In this document: positions 1 through 9,019 of the stretch, one piece after another
Position numbering within the stretch: the stretch's first letter is position 1
How the letters are laid out: each line of letters opens with the position of its first letter
Assembly: GCF_017916325.1 (NCBI RefSeq)
Contig: NC_090166.1
Coordinates: 45,001-109,000 of the forward strand
Reading direction: 5' to 3'
Source of the DNA: Leishmania martiniquensis
Taxonomy: Eukaryota > Euglenozoa > Kinetoplastea > Trypanosomatida > Trypanosomatidae
DNA length: 64,000 bases
Position numbers and translations under genes: made by a program
Notes under the pieces: model-generated
The model's input: the letters and a program-made list of their open reading frames with translations, nothing else
Databases searched by the model: none
What the model was told of the DNA's origin: nothing

Positions 1-1319
1 CCGCGCGGGTTGGCGGCGTGGTCTTGCAGCGTCTTGATCATCTCCTTCCTCACTTGCGCGAGAAAGGTCTGCAGCTGCACCGTCAGCAGCGTGCCAGCCA
101 CGTCGATGCGCTTGTGGCCAAGAAAGTCACGGTCCGTCTCCTCGTGGCGTCCGAGAGCGACGAGCAGCAGCTTGTGCACCATGTAGCCCATGTAGAGACA
201 CTTTGTGCGGTTGGCGGACGGGTCTGTGCCCATGTGCGGCAGCAAGTCCCTCATGAGAAGGCTCTCCGCCTCCCGCTGCAGGTTCACCATCGCGTCTTGT
301 TTGCCGAGGCGGCGGCCGATGTAGCCGAGGGCTTCGTCGCGGGTGAAGATCTGCAGCGTGCTGGCGTCACTCATGGAGCCCCGCAGGAGCTCCAGCATCG
401 CTGTGTCCTTCAGGTCTGGCACGACAGTCTGCAGGATCTCCTTGTCCGCCACCATGTCCATTGCCCGGAACAGCACGAAGAGCGGAATCGTCTCGTCCAT
501 CTGGGCTACGCGGCACATCAAGTTCTCGAAACCGCTGCCTGGGCCTTTGTTCTTGTACTGCATGATAATTTGTAGCGTGCGCGGCTTGTTCAGTGAGCCC
601 TCCACAATCGACTTCACTTCGCACAGCAGCCCCTTCTGGCGAGAGAAGGTGTAGACGTGGTTGGCGGCCTGCCGCTCCTGCGCGATGAGCACCTTCTCCG
701 TACCGTTGATCACAAAGTACCCACCTTGGTCGTGCGGACACTCATTGAGTCGAGGCAGCTCATCCTCATCCTTGCCGCTGAGGTTGCAGCGCATGGACTT
801 GAGCATGATGGGAAGGCGCCCGAGCTCGACGTTGCGCAGGAAGGTGTCGTGCGGCGTGTCAGCGTGAGGGTGGTACAGCTCCACTCCCAGCGTCACCTGC
901 GCCTGGGCATCGTACGTCATGTCGCGCAGGCGACACTCGTTTGGGAAGAGCGGCGGGAGTGGACCACTGCCACAGTACGACTGTGTCTGATGCGACGGAT
1001 TCCCAATCACGACGTCCTGCAGCACCAACCGAGGCTGGTCGCGCTGCTCCTCCATGGCGACACCCGGGTCGTACTGCTCGTCTTGGCGTGGAATGACAGC
1101 CATGCTCTCGATCATCTTGGGGATGCGCATCAAGAAATCGTTGTACGAGTCCAGCTGCTGGTGCACCAGGCCCTTTTCCCGGAAGAAGGACGAGATGACC
1201 TCCCAAATGTCCTCGCTGTCGAGGTCATCGTTAGGGTTCTCGTCGTCGTGCCCGTCGACGATGCTGTCATCGAGGACCATGTCGGGGTCCTCCAAGTCCA
1301 GCAGCTCATCCTGCGCCAT
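1..1319 (-). CDS. RPB2: RNA polymerase II second-largest subunit, N-terminal part (partial)
   Basis: This is the N-terminal 439 codons of the second-largest RNA polymerase II subunit, one half of the catalytic cleft in the nucleus; the gene continues beyond position 1. The reading frame begins MAQDELLDLEDPD at 1319 and shows family landmarks: DIWEVISSFFREKGLVHQQLDS near residue 40, the protrusion segment FPNECRLRDMTYDA near 130, LPIMLKSMRC near 170, and GGYFVINGTEKVLIAQERQAANH near 200, which is the near-invariant start of the lobe/protrusion region in RPB2 proteins. The start is supported by a pyrimidine tract and CACAG just upstream, leaving a leader of about nine bases. RPA2 and RPC2 paralogues share some motifs, but the N-terminus (EKGLVHQQLDS) matches the Pol II form best. 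No break is seen. Confidence 0.94.
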   Translation of the reverse strand, partial: MAQDELLDLEDPDMVLDDSIVDGHDDENPNDDLDSEDIWEVISSFFREKGLVHQQLDSYNDFLMRIPKMIESMAVIPRQDEQYDPGVAMEEQRDQPRLVLQDVVIGNPSHQTQSYCGSGPLPPLFPNECRLRDMTYDAQAQVTLGVELYHPHADTPHDTFLRNVELGRLPIMLKSMRCNLSGKDEDELPRLNECPHDQGGYFVINGTEKVLIAQERQAANHVYTFSRQKGLLCEVKSIVEGSLNKPRTLQIIMQYKNKGPGSGFENLMCRVAQMDETIPLFVLFRAMDMVADKEILQTVVPDLKDTAMLELLRGSMSDASTLQIFTRDEALGYIGRRLGKQDAMVNLQREAESLLMRDLLPHMGTDPSANRTKCLYMGYMVHKLLLVALGRHEETDRDFLGHKRIDVAGTLLTVQLQTFLAQVRKEMIKTLQDHAANPR

Positions 1320-1328
1320 CGCGAGCCT

Positions 1329-1380
1329 CTGTGGGGAAGAAGGGAGCTAGGGGAAAGAGACACTAAGCGAAAGGGGTAAC
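1329..1380 (-). promoter_or_regulatory. Putative trans-splice acceptor and polypyrimidine tract of RPB2
   Basis: On the minus strand a pyrimidine-rich stretch (CCCTTCTTCCCCACAG at its end) is followed by AG at 1330-1329 and then, nine bases later, by the RPB2 ATG. This fits a spliced-leader acceptor. The 5' leader would be unusually short. Confidence 0.5.
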
Positions 1381-3033
1381 GGCGGGAGGGCGCCGACTCT
1401 ACTAGGCGCACAGGAGCAGCGCGAGCACAAAGGTAGGGAAGAAAAGCAGCGAAAGTGCGCGACAGCGTAGCGAGAAGGGGCAGTGGAGAGGCGCACGCCG
1501 ATGCGGTAGAGCGCACGAGGCTGTGACCGCCATCAGGGAGTACAACAGAAATGGGTGTAGCGGGGAGGAGATGCCACAGAGGCACGTCACTCATAGAGCC
1601 GCGACACACTCAAAGGAAGAAATGCAGGGCAGTATGAGAGGCAGTCGACGGAGCCGCATTCCTTACACAGGTTGTCCCTCGCGGCGGCCGCAAACGGGCT
1701 CGCGACCTTGCCGCCGCCCCGAAGTAGTCCCCGGCACAGAGTTTTGTACAGAGCTCCTCTACACAGACCCGTGGGGATGCAGACAAGCAGACGCCCCACT
1801 TATCGCGTGCGCCGCGCGTCGTTTCGGTGCTTTTCGATCTCTTCTGCTCGGCTTAGTAGGTGCCCAAACGGATGTTATGGGGCCACCACACACCGCCCAG
1901 CGCGCGGTTGCGCATGCTCCCCGCTTCAGGAGCCTGTCTCCCTTGCTTGACCAGGATTCGTTGCGCCAGGAGCGGAATAAACGTCTTGGCACTGACTGTG
2001 TTCACTGCGACATATCTGCTATCCGCCGGCAAGCCGTGAAGCGTGTTGGCGTTCAGCGCCCGGATGTGAGTGCGCGCTCCCTCGGGTCCACCAACAACTC
2101 TTGACGACGTCGCGCGCTTGCTGCAGCCGTTACGAAGCGCTTTGTGCCGCCGTGGCGCTGCCGTTTACATCGATCACTACGCTCCCTGCACAGCGTGTGT
2201 CCCCCTCGTCCGCAAAAGGAGCGTCGCTTTTTCGCAGCACTGCTCTGTCGCGGCCGCGCTGGCGAGCGGTGCCCCGAAGCGCTCTCTCGCGATAGAAGGC
2301 GGCCTCCGCCTCGGCATTGGACGGACGGACATCTCCTCTGCAGACGGCATGGGTGCCCCGGCGTGTAGGGCGCGATCGGGGCCCTGAATACGGTTCGACT
2401 GCATTGAGGGCATTGGAGAAGCCTTCTCCGCTCGCTCACGTAAGGGCGTTGCCGCGGATGCGACATCATGACCCTCTTGTTGAAACCAATGGTGCCGGAG
2501 AGGAGCTCAAGTAAACTGGGAGGGGGGGAACGGGGAGGCGCCCTCACATTGGTGCTCGGCCTTGGGCGATGAAGGGGTCATGCCGCCTATACCGAGCCCA
2601 CCACCACGCCGGCCGGGTGCATCCGGGCGCGAGCAAAAGCGCCGATGCCGCGCCAGCGTGTGCGATCGGTTCAGGATGAGCGCCAAGAGGAAAAACGTAC
2701 GCGAGTAGCGGTGACGCAGCGCACGCAGGCCGGCGAACCCCGTCGAGGGCCGGAAAGGTGAGGGAGAGCGGAGAGCGGTGGAAAGCGTCTCGGCGAGAAC
2801 ACGTGCTGCAGGCTGGCTCCCTGTGCAGCGCTCCGCAAAGATTTTACTTAACGTCTGCTGTAGAGGAAGAGCGAGAAAAAGAAATGTAAAGCGGTGCGAA
2901 CTCGCGACAGCATTGCCAACTTTACCGCATCCCACCGCAGAGAGCAGCTATAATAGCGGCCAGCGGCATCCACTTCTCTGAGCCGCCCGCAGCGATCTTC
3001 GCCCACATGAGTCCGCCTCAACAGGCAGCAGTG
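1381..3033. other. Intergenic region between RPB2 and the seipin-like gene
   Basis: About 1.65 kb holding the presumed 3' UTR of the seipin-like gene and the upstream region of RPB2. Only short, mutually overlapping open frames with no recognisable protein features occur on either strand. I see no tRNA, snRNA or mobile element. Confidence 0.5.
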
Positions 3034-4566
3034 CTACTGCTTCTTCTTGCTCGGCGAGTAGTTGAATGATTGGGAGCGGCGTAACTGCGATGTGTCGAGG
3101 ATATCGTGAAAATCGTCGCTGCTACGTTGTCGGCGCACGCGTGGGGATGCCACCTTTTTGGCTGCAATAACAGGCGCGTCACGCGGAGGAGTGAACAGCT
3201 CCTCAGCTGCACGACTCTCGATGAGCGATTCCGCTGGCGGCTGCCGGAGCCACCACCAGTAGACATATACGAGGAGTGCAAGTAGGCAGCTGACGCTCGT
3301 GACTGCGAGCACACCAAAGAAGACAGCGACCAGCAGCAGAAACGTAGAGACGGGGTAGTCGTCCAGCCACCGCGCCACCCCCCTGAGCTGCACGATGGAC
3401 AAGAATATCAGCCGCGACACTTTGACGCGCGAAGGCGCACTGGCGTCGGGGAGCTGATAGAGGGTGAAGTTCATGGCGCGCAGGCGGGGCTGCAGGGACA
3501 GCGGAGGTGTAAAGCGATCGTAGATCTCCAGCACAACGGACACCTCCCTGAATGGGTCGATGGGCGGGAACAGCGTACCCTCCTTTTGGTAGAGAGAACG
3601 CAGGAGGTACTCGTACGACGACACCGGCAGGTAAAAGAAGAGGCGTAGGAGGGCCCTCAGCAGCCGCACGAGCCACGGCTGGTAGGGCGGCCCGGTGCAC
3701 ACCGTGACGGAGGTACTCTTCTTGAAGAGGACGTCGAACTGTGCTACAGACTGCACAGCCATGGCATCCTCGGAGAAGAGCATGGCAGACTCGAGGATGA
3801 GAGTGACATCACGGCCCACTGCCTCCTTCGCAAGAACCACTTGCATCTTGGCCGTGTACTCGCCCTTGGCGTTGAACATGGCGGGCCCGAACTGGAAGAG
3901 GCCTTCGAGATTGACCCCTCCTCTCGGAGTGAAGACTTCTGTGGAGGCGGTGGCGCGAGGGATCAGCATCGTGGTGGAGGCCAAGTGGCTGTTGGCGATG
4001 TGGCTCAGAAGCAAAAACTTTGCATCCACAAATTGCCCCATGTGCTGCTGCAAAACGCTGAGAGAGTCGGCGCGCTGCGTCATGGACTGAAGGAGCGCGC
4101 GCGTCTCTTTGTCGGGGAGGAGGAAGTCCTTCAGCGCCGCATCCTCTGGCACGTGCCGCTGCCAGTCGTCGCTCTGAAACGGCAGCGCATTGAAGTGAAG
4201 TGGAATGACGGTGGTGCCTGGCACGTTGGCGAGGACGAGATGGCGGATACCGGCAACAGTGGCGACTGACAAGGCAAGGCAGCCAGACAAGTCTGCCACC
4301 AACACGGAAAAGACTGCTGCGAACAGAACGTGAAAAATAACAACGCGCTGAAGGTAATGGCATGAGGTGCCCGCAAAGTTGTGCATGCATGCGCTGCCAG
4401 CCGCGTAGCCGCGCTTCACATGCATGATGACCGCCACCTGCAGCGCCTGCTGCTGTAGCGTCGCCTCATGCGCGATGGCATGGAAGCACTCTACCGCGGC
4501 GCCTACGAGCCCGGACTTTGGCAACAGCGGTGGGGACTCTATGGGTGAGGGGTGCATTGCTTCCAT
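3034..4566 (-). CDS. Two-transmembrane ER-type protein with seipin-like architecture
   Basis: A 510-residue protein beginning MEAMHPSPIESPP. Two strongly hydrophobic segments lie near residues 70-102 and 408-438 and enclose a lumenal-type domain of about 300 residues; both ends would be cytosolic. The lumenal part has a seipin (adipose-regulatory protein) pattern: a segment on altered-chain position (GEYTAKMQVVLAKE, VTLILESAM), an amphipathic/hydrophobic helix (WLVRLLRALLRLFFYLP), then REVSVVLEIYDRF followed by PLSLQPRLRAMNFTLYQL and an arginine/tyrosine-bearing stretch before the second membrane segment. Seipins organise lipid-droplet formation at the ER. The tail is basic and serine-rich (RRSQSFNYSPSKKKQ). 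The frame stays open 55 codons further upstream but crosses a pyrimidine tract and AG near 4635, so the ATG at 4566 is preferred. Family assignment is an inference from pattern, not a search; it could be another two-pass ER protein. Confidence 0.6.
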   Translation of the reverse strand: MEAMHPSPIESPPLLPKSGLVGAAVECFHAIAHEATLQQQALQVAVIMHVKRGYAAGSACMHNFAGTSCHYLQRVVIFHVLFAAVFSVLVADLSGCLALSVATVAGIRHLVLANVPGTTVIPLHFNALPFQSDDWQRHVPEDAALKDFLLPDKETRALLQSMTQRADSLSVLQQHMGQFVDAKFLLLSHIANSHLASTTMLIPRATASTEVFTPRGGVNLEGLFQFGPAMFNAKGEYTAKMQVVLAKEAVGRDVTLILESAMLFSEDAMAVQSVAQFDVLFKKSTSVTVCTGPPYQPWLVRLLRALLRLFFYLPVSSYEYLLRSLYQKEGTLFPPIDPFREVSVVLEIYDRFTPPLSLQPRLRAMNFTLYQLPDASAPSRVKVSRLIFLSIVQLRGVARWLDDYPVSTFLLLVAVFFGVLAVTSVSCLLALLVYVYWWWLRQPPAESLIESRAAEELFTPPRDAPVIAAKKVASPRVRRQRSSDDFHDILDTSQLRRSQSFNYSPSKKKQ

Positions 4567-4635
4567 GGTGCGCGCGTGAGCTTCCCTTTCAAGCCGGTGC
4601 CTGTTCCGCGCAGGAGACGCACGTGTGGCTGTTGC

Positions 4636-4678
4636 CAACGGTTGGATTGGGGAGAAGAACAACGGTTGGATTGGGGAG
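4636..4678. repeat. 19-bp direct repeat in the splice region of the seipin-like gene
   Basis: The 19-bp sequence caacggttggattggggag occurs at 4636-4654 and again at 4660-4678, giving a 24-bp period. On the minus strand it reads as a duplicated pyrimidine-rich block (CTCCCCAATCCAACCGTTG) directly before CAACAG, so it duplicates the likely trans-splicing signal of the gene starting at 4566. Confidence 0.8.
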
Positions 4679-5217
4679 CAGAGAGGCGAATGCGAGTTGC
4701 GGATGGCGGCGGCGGTCAGAGGGAAGAGCATATGGAGACGGGCATGACAGTGCGTCGGCCGGCATGCGCTTCTGCTGCGGACAAGTCATTGAGTATCATG
4801 TGGGGTGTCCGCTCGAAGCCTCGCAGAGCGACTGCGGAAAGAGCGCCCATGAGAACGGCATCAAAGAGGGAGTAGGGCCGGAGTGAGGAAAAGAGGGAGA
4901 GACGATAGCCTGTGAGCGTCCTCGTACGCTTGACTTCAACCTTCGCCTGAAGGAATCTGCCTTTGCGCAGTTGACGAGACGCATCATCACCTACGTGCAT
5001 CGACTGCACGCCATCACCATTTGGCCTCAGGAGACGCGCGCGACGAGGTGCCCCCTCTCCCTCCCCTCCCCACACACATACTTTCGCTTCTCTCATCATT
5101 GCTCCGTCTGAGACAAGCAGAAAAAAGCGAGACGCAGGCCGATAAGGACCACCGTGCAGCCCATGACGAGAGCAGCATGAGGCCAAACAGAGCGGCACAG
5201 TTTTTCTTCTTCGTGTG
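4679..5217. other. Intergenic region
   Basis: Between the small helical gene and the seipin-like gene. It contains pyrimidine-rich minus-strand stretches (for example around 5040-5110) and no supportable gene. Confidence 0.4.
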
Positions 5218-5706
5218 TCAGCTCACATGACTTGTGCCGCGTAGATCCGCCTGTATCAGATCTGTGAGGTGATGCACCCGGGCTTCTGTCACCCTCGAGT
5301 TCGTCAAAAGAGCATGACAGTATACACGCAAGGTGTCGGAGGTGATTGTAGCCGCAGCTGCCTTCCAGTGAGCCAGCATCATTTCTTTCGCTGCCAGCTC
5401 GGCGAGGATATCATGAGCGAGTAGGCGCCAGGTGTGTCTCACGGAATCCGCTGCGTGGCTGAGCGCTTCAAAGAGCATGACACCTTCTTGGTAAATGTTG
5501 TGCTCTGCATGCAGCAGTTGCGTGGTGAGGTGGAGGTCGTCCTCTACAGCGCTCTGAGCCTCGCCGGCTGTCGTGACATCTGTAAAGGCTTGCAGCCGCT
5601 GAGTTTGCTTGGCTAGTCGCGGTAGCAGCGCAGACCAGCGTGACGGCAGCAGCTCCAGGTACTGAACGAGGAGTAAGTCTTGCAGGTAGGCGAGTGCCTT
5701 TTCCAT
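5218..5706 (-). CDS. Small helical protein of unknown function
   Basis: A 162-residue protein beginning MEKALAYLQDLLLVQYLELLPSRW. It is almost entirely predicted alpha-helical, with heptad-like spacing of leucines and alanines (for example LHLTTQLLHAEHNIYQEGVM and ILAELAAKEMMLAHWKAAAA), no signal peptide and no membrane segment. I do not recognise the family. It may be a subunit of a coiled-coil or helical-bundle complex, which is inference only. The frame is open further upstream but passes through TTTACAG after a pyrimidine run (about 5788-5806), a good splice acceptor, and the ATG at 5706 is the first plausible in-frame start after it. Downstream lies the seipin-like gene on the same strand. 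Confidence 0.65.
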   Translation of the reverse strand: MEKALAYLQDLLLVQYLELLPSRWSALLPRLAKQTQRLQAFTDVTTAGEAQSAVEDDLHLTTQLLHAEHNIYQEGVMLFEALSHAADSVRHTWRLLAHDILAELAAKEMMLAHWKAAAATITSDTLRVYCHALLTNSRVTEARVHHLTDLIQADLRGTSHVS

Positions 5707-6377
5707 GTGCTTGAATGTCCCTATGTGCAGTACACTGGCACCGTGTGCGATGCGTATGCGTATGTGCGTGTGTGTGTGTCTGTAAAGGGGAGGGTAAGGG
5801 TGAGAAAAGGTAGCAAGAGACAGAGAGTCCGCGGACAGTGGGAACAGCAGACAAGCGAGCCTCTGAGGCGCACTGAGCGGGTGAGGAGGCGAGAGAGAGA
5901 GACGACTGGAGCCGCATGTGCCATGCGGAGAAGAGGGAGGCGTCACCCGCGCAATGCGCATCACGGAAAGGGTCAACTTGCCGGTGTCGACTGCCGCTTC
6001 TGCTGTGTGACGCATGTGTGGGCGCGCGTCCGCGTACGCACGAGCAGCCACGGGGGCGGCGGTGGTGGCGGGAGAGAGATAGAGTGGCTGGCGCGGCAGT
6101 AGAGCGAGGTGCTTTCCGTGCTGGCGCAGAGGTGCACGGTGCACCTCGTGGGGTGGAATGAGGAGGAGTGCGCACAGGGAGAAGTCTTTTATCGAGCTGT
6201 TGTCGCACCATTACTCGTTCGCTGCCACAGACACAATCATATGCTGACCTCGCCGGCTGCTTGTTGGGCTCACCTCAGCAGCTGCCGTGAAATCTGATGG
6301 TGTGGCGAGCACGCATTAGATCGAGAACGAAAGCCGTCGCCGTTATAAAGTTAGCGGCATCCAACGACCGCGCCGTC
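5707..6377. other. Intergenic region with a short GT tract
   Basis: Contains a short GT-rich tract near 5764-5780 and purine-rich plus-strand stretches (pyrimidine-rich on the coding strand) around 5785-5900. No gene is supported. Confidence 0.4.
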
Positions 6378-8258
6378 TCAAGAATTTTTGCCCGGCCTGC
6401 GCTCACCAATGACTCGCCGCTTCTCGCTAATCTTCTTTGCACTCGGCGGGGTACTTAGCCTGTTTCTCTTGGCTGGCGCTTTCTCGGGCGCCAATACCAC
6501 CGCGCCCACCTCGAGTCGCGCCCGCTTCCTGCTGGCCGGCGGCTGTGTAACATCGGCGCTGTGGTGCCCGCACTTCTTGGACACGGTAGCCGAGGCGCTT
6601 TCCTGCTTCGAGGACTTCTCGTCAGTCGCAGCCGGCTGCTTCGTGGTGCTGCTCGACAGCTTCTTGAGCTTGCAGACAAAGAAGCCGTCCATGTTGTGCA
6701 CGTGCGGGAAGTAGCGGCGTGAAAGCTCGAGGCTGTCGTGGTAGCGATGGTGCCGGTATTTGCTGAAGCCGGGCCGACCGAAGGGCAGGCCCGTCTCCGC
6801 CACCTGTACGTCACGCCGCTTCAGCACAAAGTCCACCACCGCTTCGTCCTCCTCGACGAGAAAGGAGCAGGTGGAGTAGACCACATACCCGCCCACCCTG
6901 CAAGCGTCGATGGCGCTCAGAAGTAGCGCGCGCTGCAGCTGTGAGGCGCGTTGGACGTCTTCGTACTGTTTGCTCATCTTGACGCTCTTGTCGCGCGAGA
7001 TGATACCCGTGCCGGTGCAGGGGGCATCGAGCAGGACGCGGTCGAAGTTGCGCATCACCCGCTCGTAGCCCGTTCCGTCGTAGTTTGTGACTATGCAGTT
7101 GGTTACCCCGAGACGCTGCAGGTTGGCGTTGAGCGACTTACACCGCGGCTCGCTCACGTCGTTTGCGAAGAGAACGCCGGTGTTTTTCATGAGCTGCGCA
7201 ATGTACGTCGTCTTCCCTCCCGGGGCGGCGGCCATGTCGAGCACGCGCTCGTTCTCCTGTGGGGCCAGGGCCATGACCGGCAGAAAGGAAGCCGCTGCCT
7301 GCAGCATATAGTGGCCCGCTAGGTACTCAATGGTACCAGCGATCGGGACGTTCGACTCGAACACCTGCAAGCCGACCTTAGACCACTTCTCAAGGGGTTC
7401 GATGTTCATGCCGCGCTTCACAAGCGCCTGAACCAGATCGCGGCGCTTCGCTTTGAGGGTGTTGACGCGGATTGTCGTCGGCCGCGTTTTCTCCATCGCC
7501 TCCAAAAAGTCAGCCGCCTCGGCAGGGGAGAAGAGCTGCAGGACCGAATCCATCAGAAACTCGTTGTACTCGTACAGCTCGAGGAGGTCGGTGCGCAGCA
7601 GCTCGAGGTACTCGCCGCGGCTGCGGTCCTCCTCGCGCTCCTCCTTGAAATGAGATAGCACGCGGACGGTCTCCTGAATGCGATCGCGCAGCTCCTCGGC
7701 AGTGTGGGTCTTGCCAAGCAGGTGGAGGCCGCCGGCAGCGCCATCCTCCTGCTCCGCCTCCTCGTCTCGCTGCTGGCGATCTCGCAGAGGCGTCGGCTTT
7801 GCGGTACGCGTCGAGATGTCCTCCCTTTGCTCCGCATCGGCGAGTTGGCGCTGCGCCAGCATGCGGCGGCGGTACTTCTCGGCCCTGACCTCGAAGTCGT
7901 CGTCGTCCTCCACCTCCGCGTCAAAATCTTCCTCATCCTCCTCGTCGCTGTCTATCACATCGTCGAAGTCGATGCTCTCCTCCTCATGGGCGCCGTCTAC
8001 GTCATGCGCACCGCTGTCGCAGGCGCTTCGGTGCTCGACAGTGCCATCGTCGTCGAAGCATGAAGCCTCGCTCGCTTCCTCGGCGGCCACAGGTGCCCTT
8101 TTGGAAGCTCTGGGCACGATGGAGGTTTGCTTGCTGGCCTTCCTCACGGCGGCCACCATCGCAGCCCCGTTTGCCGTCGTCGGCGACTTCGCTGCAGGGA
8201 CGGCGCCGGCGCGTGTTAGCGCCTTCTTTGTAACGGCTGCGGCCGCCTTCTTGGCCAT
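6378..8258 (-). CDS. NOP2: NOP2/NSUN1-type rRNA cytosine-5 methyltransferase
   Basis: A 626-residue nucleolar methyltransferase that modifies large-subunit rRNA and supports 60S assembly. The N-terminus (about 1-80) is Ala/Lys-rich; residues 85-125 are very acidic (IDSDEEDEEDFD). The family domain follows: MEKTRPTTIRVNTLKAKR, the S-adenosylmethionine site DMAAAPGGKT near 339, the PC motif DAPCTGTG near 413 and the catalytic TCS motif YSTCSFLVEEDEAVVDF near 462, then the NOP2-type C-terminal signature GRPGFSKYRHHRYHDSLELSRRYFPH. Both catalytic cysteines are present. The tail is basic. The start MAKKAAAAVTKK at 8258 was chosen because the upstream open frame is proline-rich UTR-like sequence. 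The neighbouring YTM1 gene is also a 60S-assembly factor. Confidence 0.95.
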   Translation of the reverse strand: MAKKAAAAVTKKALTRAGAVPAAKSPTTANGAAMVAAVRKASKQTSIVPRASKRAPVAAEEASEASCFDDDGTVEHRSACDSGAHDVDGAHEEESIDFDDVIDSDEEDEEDFDAEVEDDDDFEVRAEKYRRRMLAQRQLADAEQREDISTRTAKPTPLRDRQQRDEEAEQEDGAAGGLHLLGKTHTAEELRDRIQETVRVLSHFKEEREEDRSRGEYLELLRTDLLELYEYNEFLMDSVLQLFSPAEAADFLEAMEKTRPTTIRVNTLKAKRRDLVQALVKRGMNIEPLEKWSKVGLQVFESNVPIAGTIEYLAGHYMLQAAASFLPVMALAPQENERVLDMAAAPGGKTTYIAQLMKNTGVLFANDVSEPRCKSLNANLQRLGVTNCIVTNYDGTGYERVMRNFDRVLLDAPCTGTGIISRDKSVKMSKQYEDVQRASQLQRALLLSAIDACRVGGYVVYSTCSFLVEEDEAVVDFVLKRRDVQVAETGLPFGRPGFSKYRHHRYHDSLELSRRYFPHVHNMDGFFVCKLKKLSSSTTKQPAATDEKSSKQESASATVSKKCGHHSADVTQPPASRKRARLEVGAVVLAPEKAPAKRNRLSTPPSAKKISEKRRVIGERRPGKNS

Positions 8259-9019
8259 GGACAGATGGCGCACGCAAGAGAAGGGGGGAAGGGGCGCGAT
8301 CTGCAGATGCAGTCCTGTACTCACTGCAGGACGATCGTCTGTGCAAAGCGTGTTGCGATGGCGCTGCTTCTTTGTCCGATGGGTGGAAGAGGGAACGGCG
8401 CCAAGGCGTGTTGGGCAGGGAAAGGGCGGAAGACAGAGGGAGAGAGGATGAGGGCGCTTGCGTCGCGTGAATAGTGGTGGTACCTGCTTGTCAGTATCGT
8501 CCATGTCAAGTGTGTGGTGCCGTGACACGTCGCGGACACGGAGGCGGCGAGGCCAGTGCACACCCCACCCAATAGGAGCAGCAGGCGCGCGGCTCTCCTG
8601 TACACGAGCCTTGGTCCAGTGGGCGGACGCTGCACACACGCACACCGAAAGAGAGAAAGGAGGAGGGGCGCCGGGTGGCGCGGGGGTCGACACGGCGGTG
8701 AACGGTGCTTTCCTTTGGTGTGTGCGGCTGTGAATGAGGGTGCGCTGCTGCCGACGGCCTTAAACGGGTTTATGCGCTACGACAGAGAGAAGCATACAGC
8801 CAGACGCGCACCGCTCCTGTGCGTAGTTGTGTGGCTGTGTGTGTGTGCGTACGAGGCGAGGTGACGTCAAGCGCGGGGAAGGCGGCGGCGGAGTGGAGGC
8901 GCAGCGCGTCCACTGCTACGCCGACCCTCTCCCCGAAAGACAGTGACGAAGTGGCGACAACGCGCTGACCTCGCCACGCACAGCAGCTGCTTCCCCCTTT
9001 ATGCAAGATGTGCCGCTCC
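8259..9019. other. Intergenic region NOP2-YTM1
   Basis: Carries several minus-strand pyrimidine tracts (for example 8275-8300 and 8410-8450) and a short GT tract near 8832-8848. No coding region is supported. Confidence 0.4.

Noticed and set aside
7678..8451. Long plus-strand frames antisense to NOP2
   Set aside because: They overlap a gene with clear family motifs on the opposite strand and have low-complexity Ser/Arg-rich translations, which is typical of shadow frames in GC-rich DNA.
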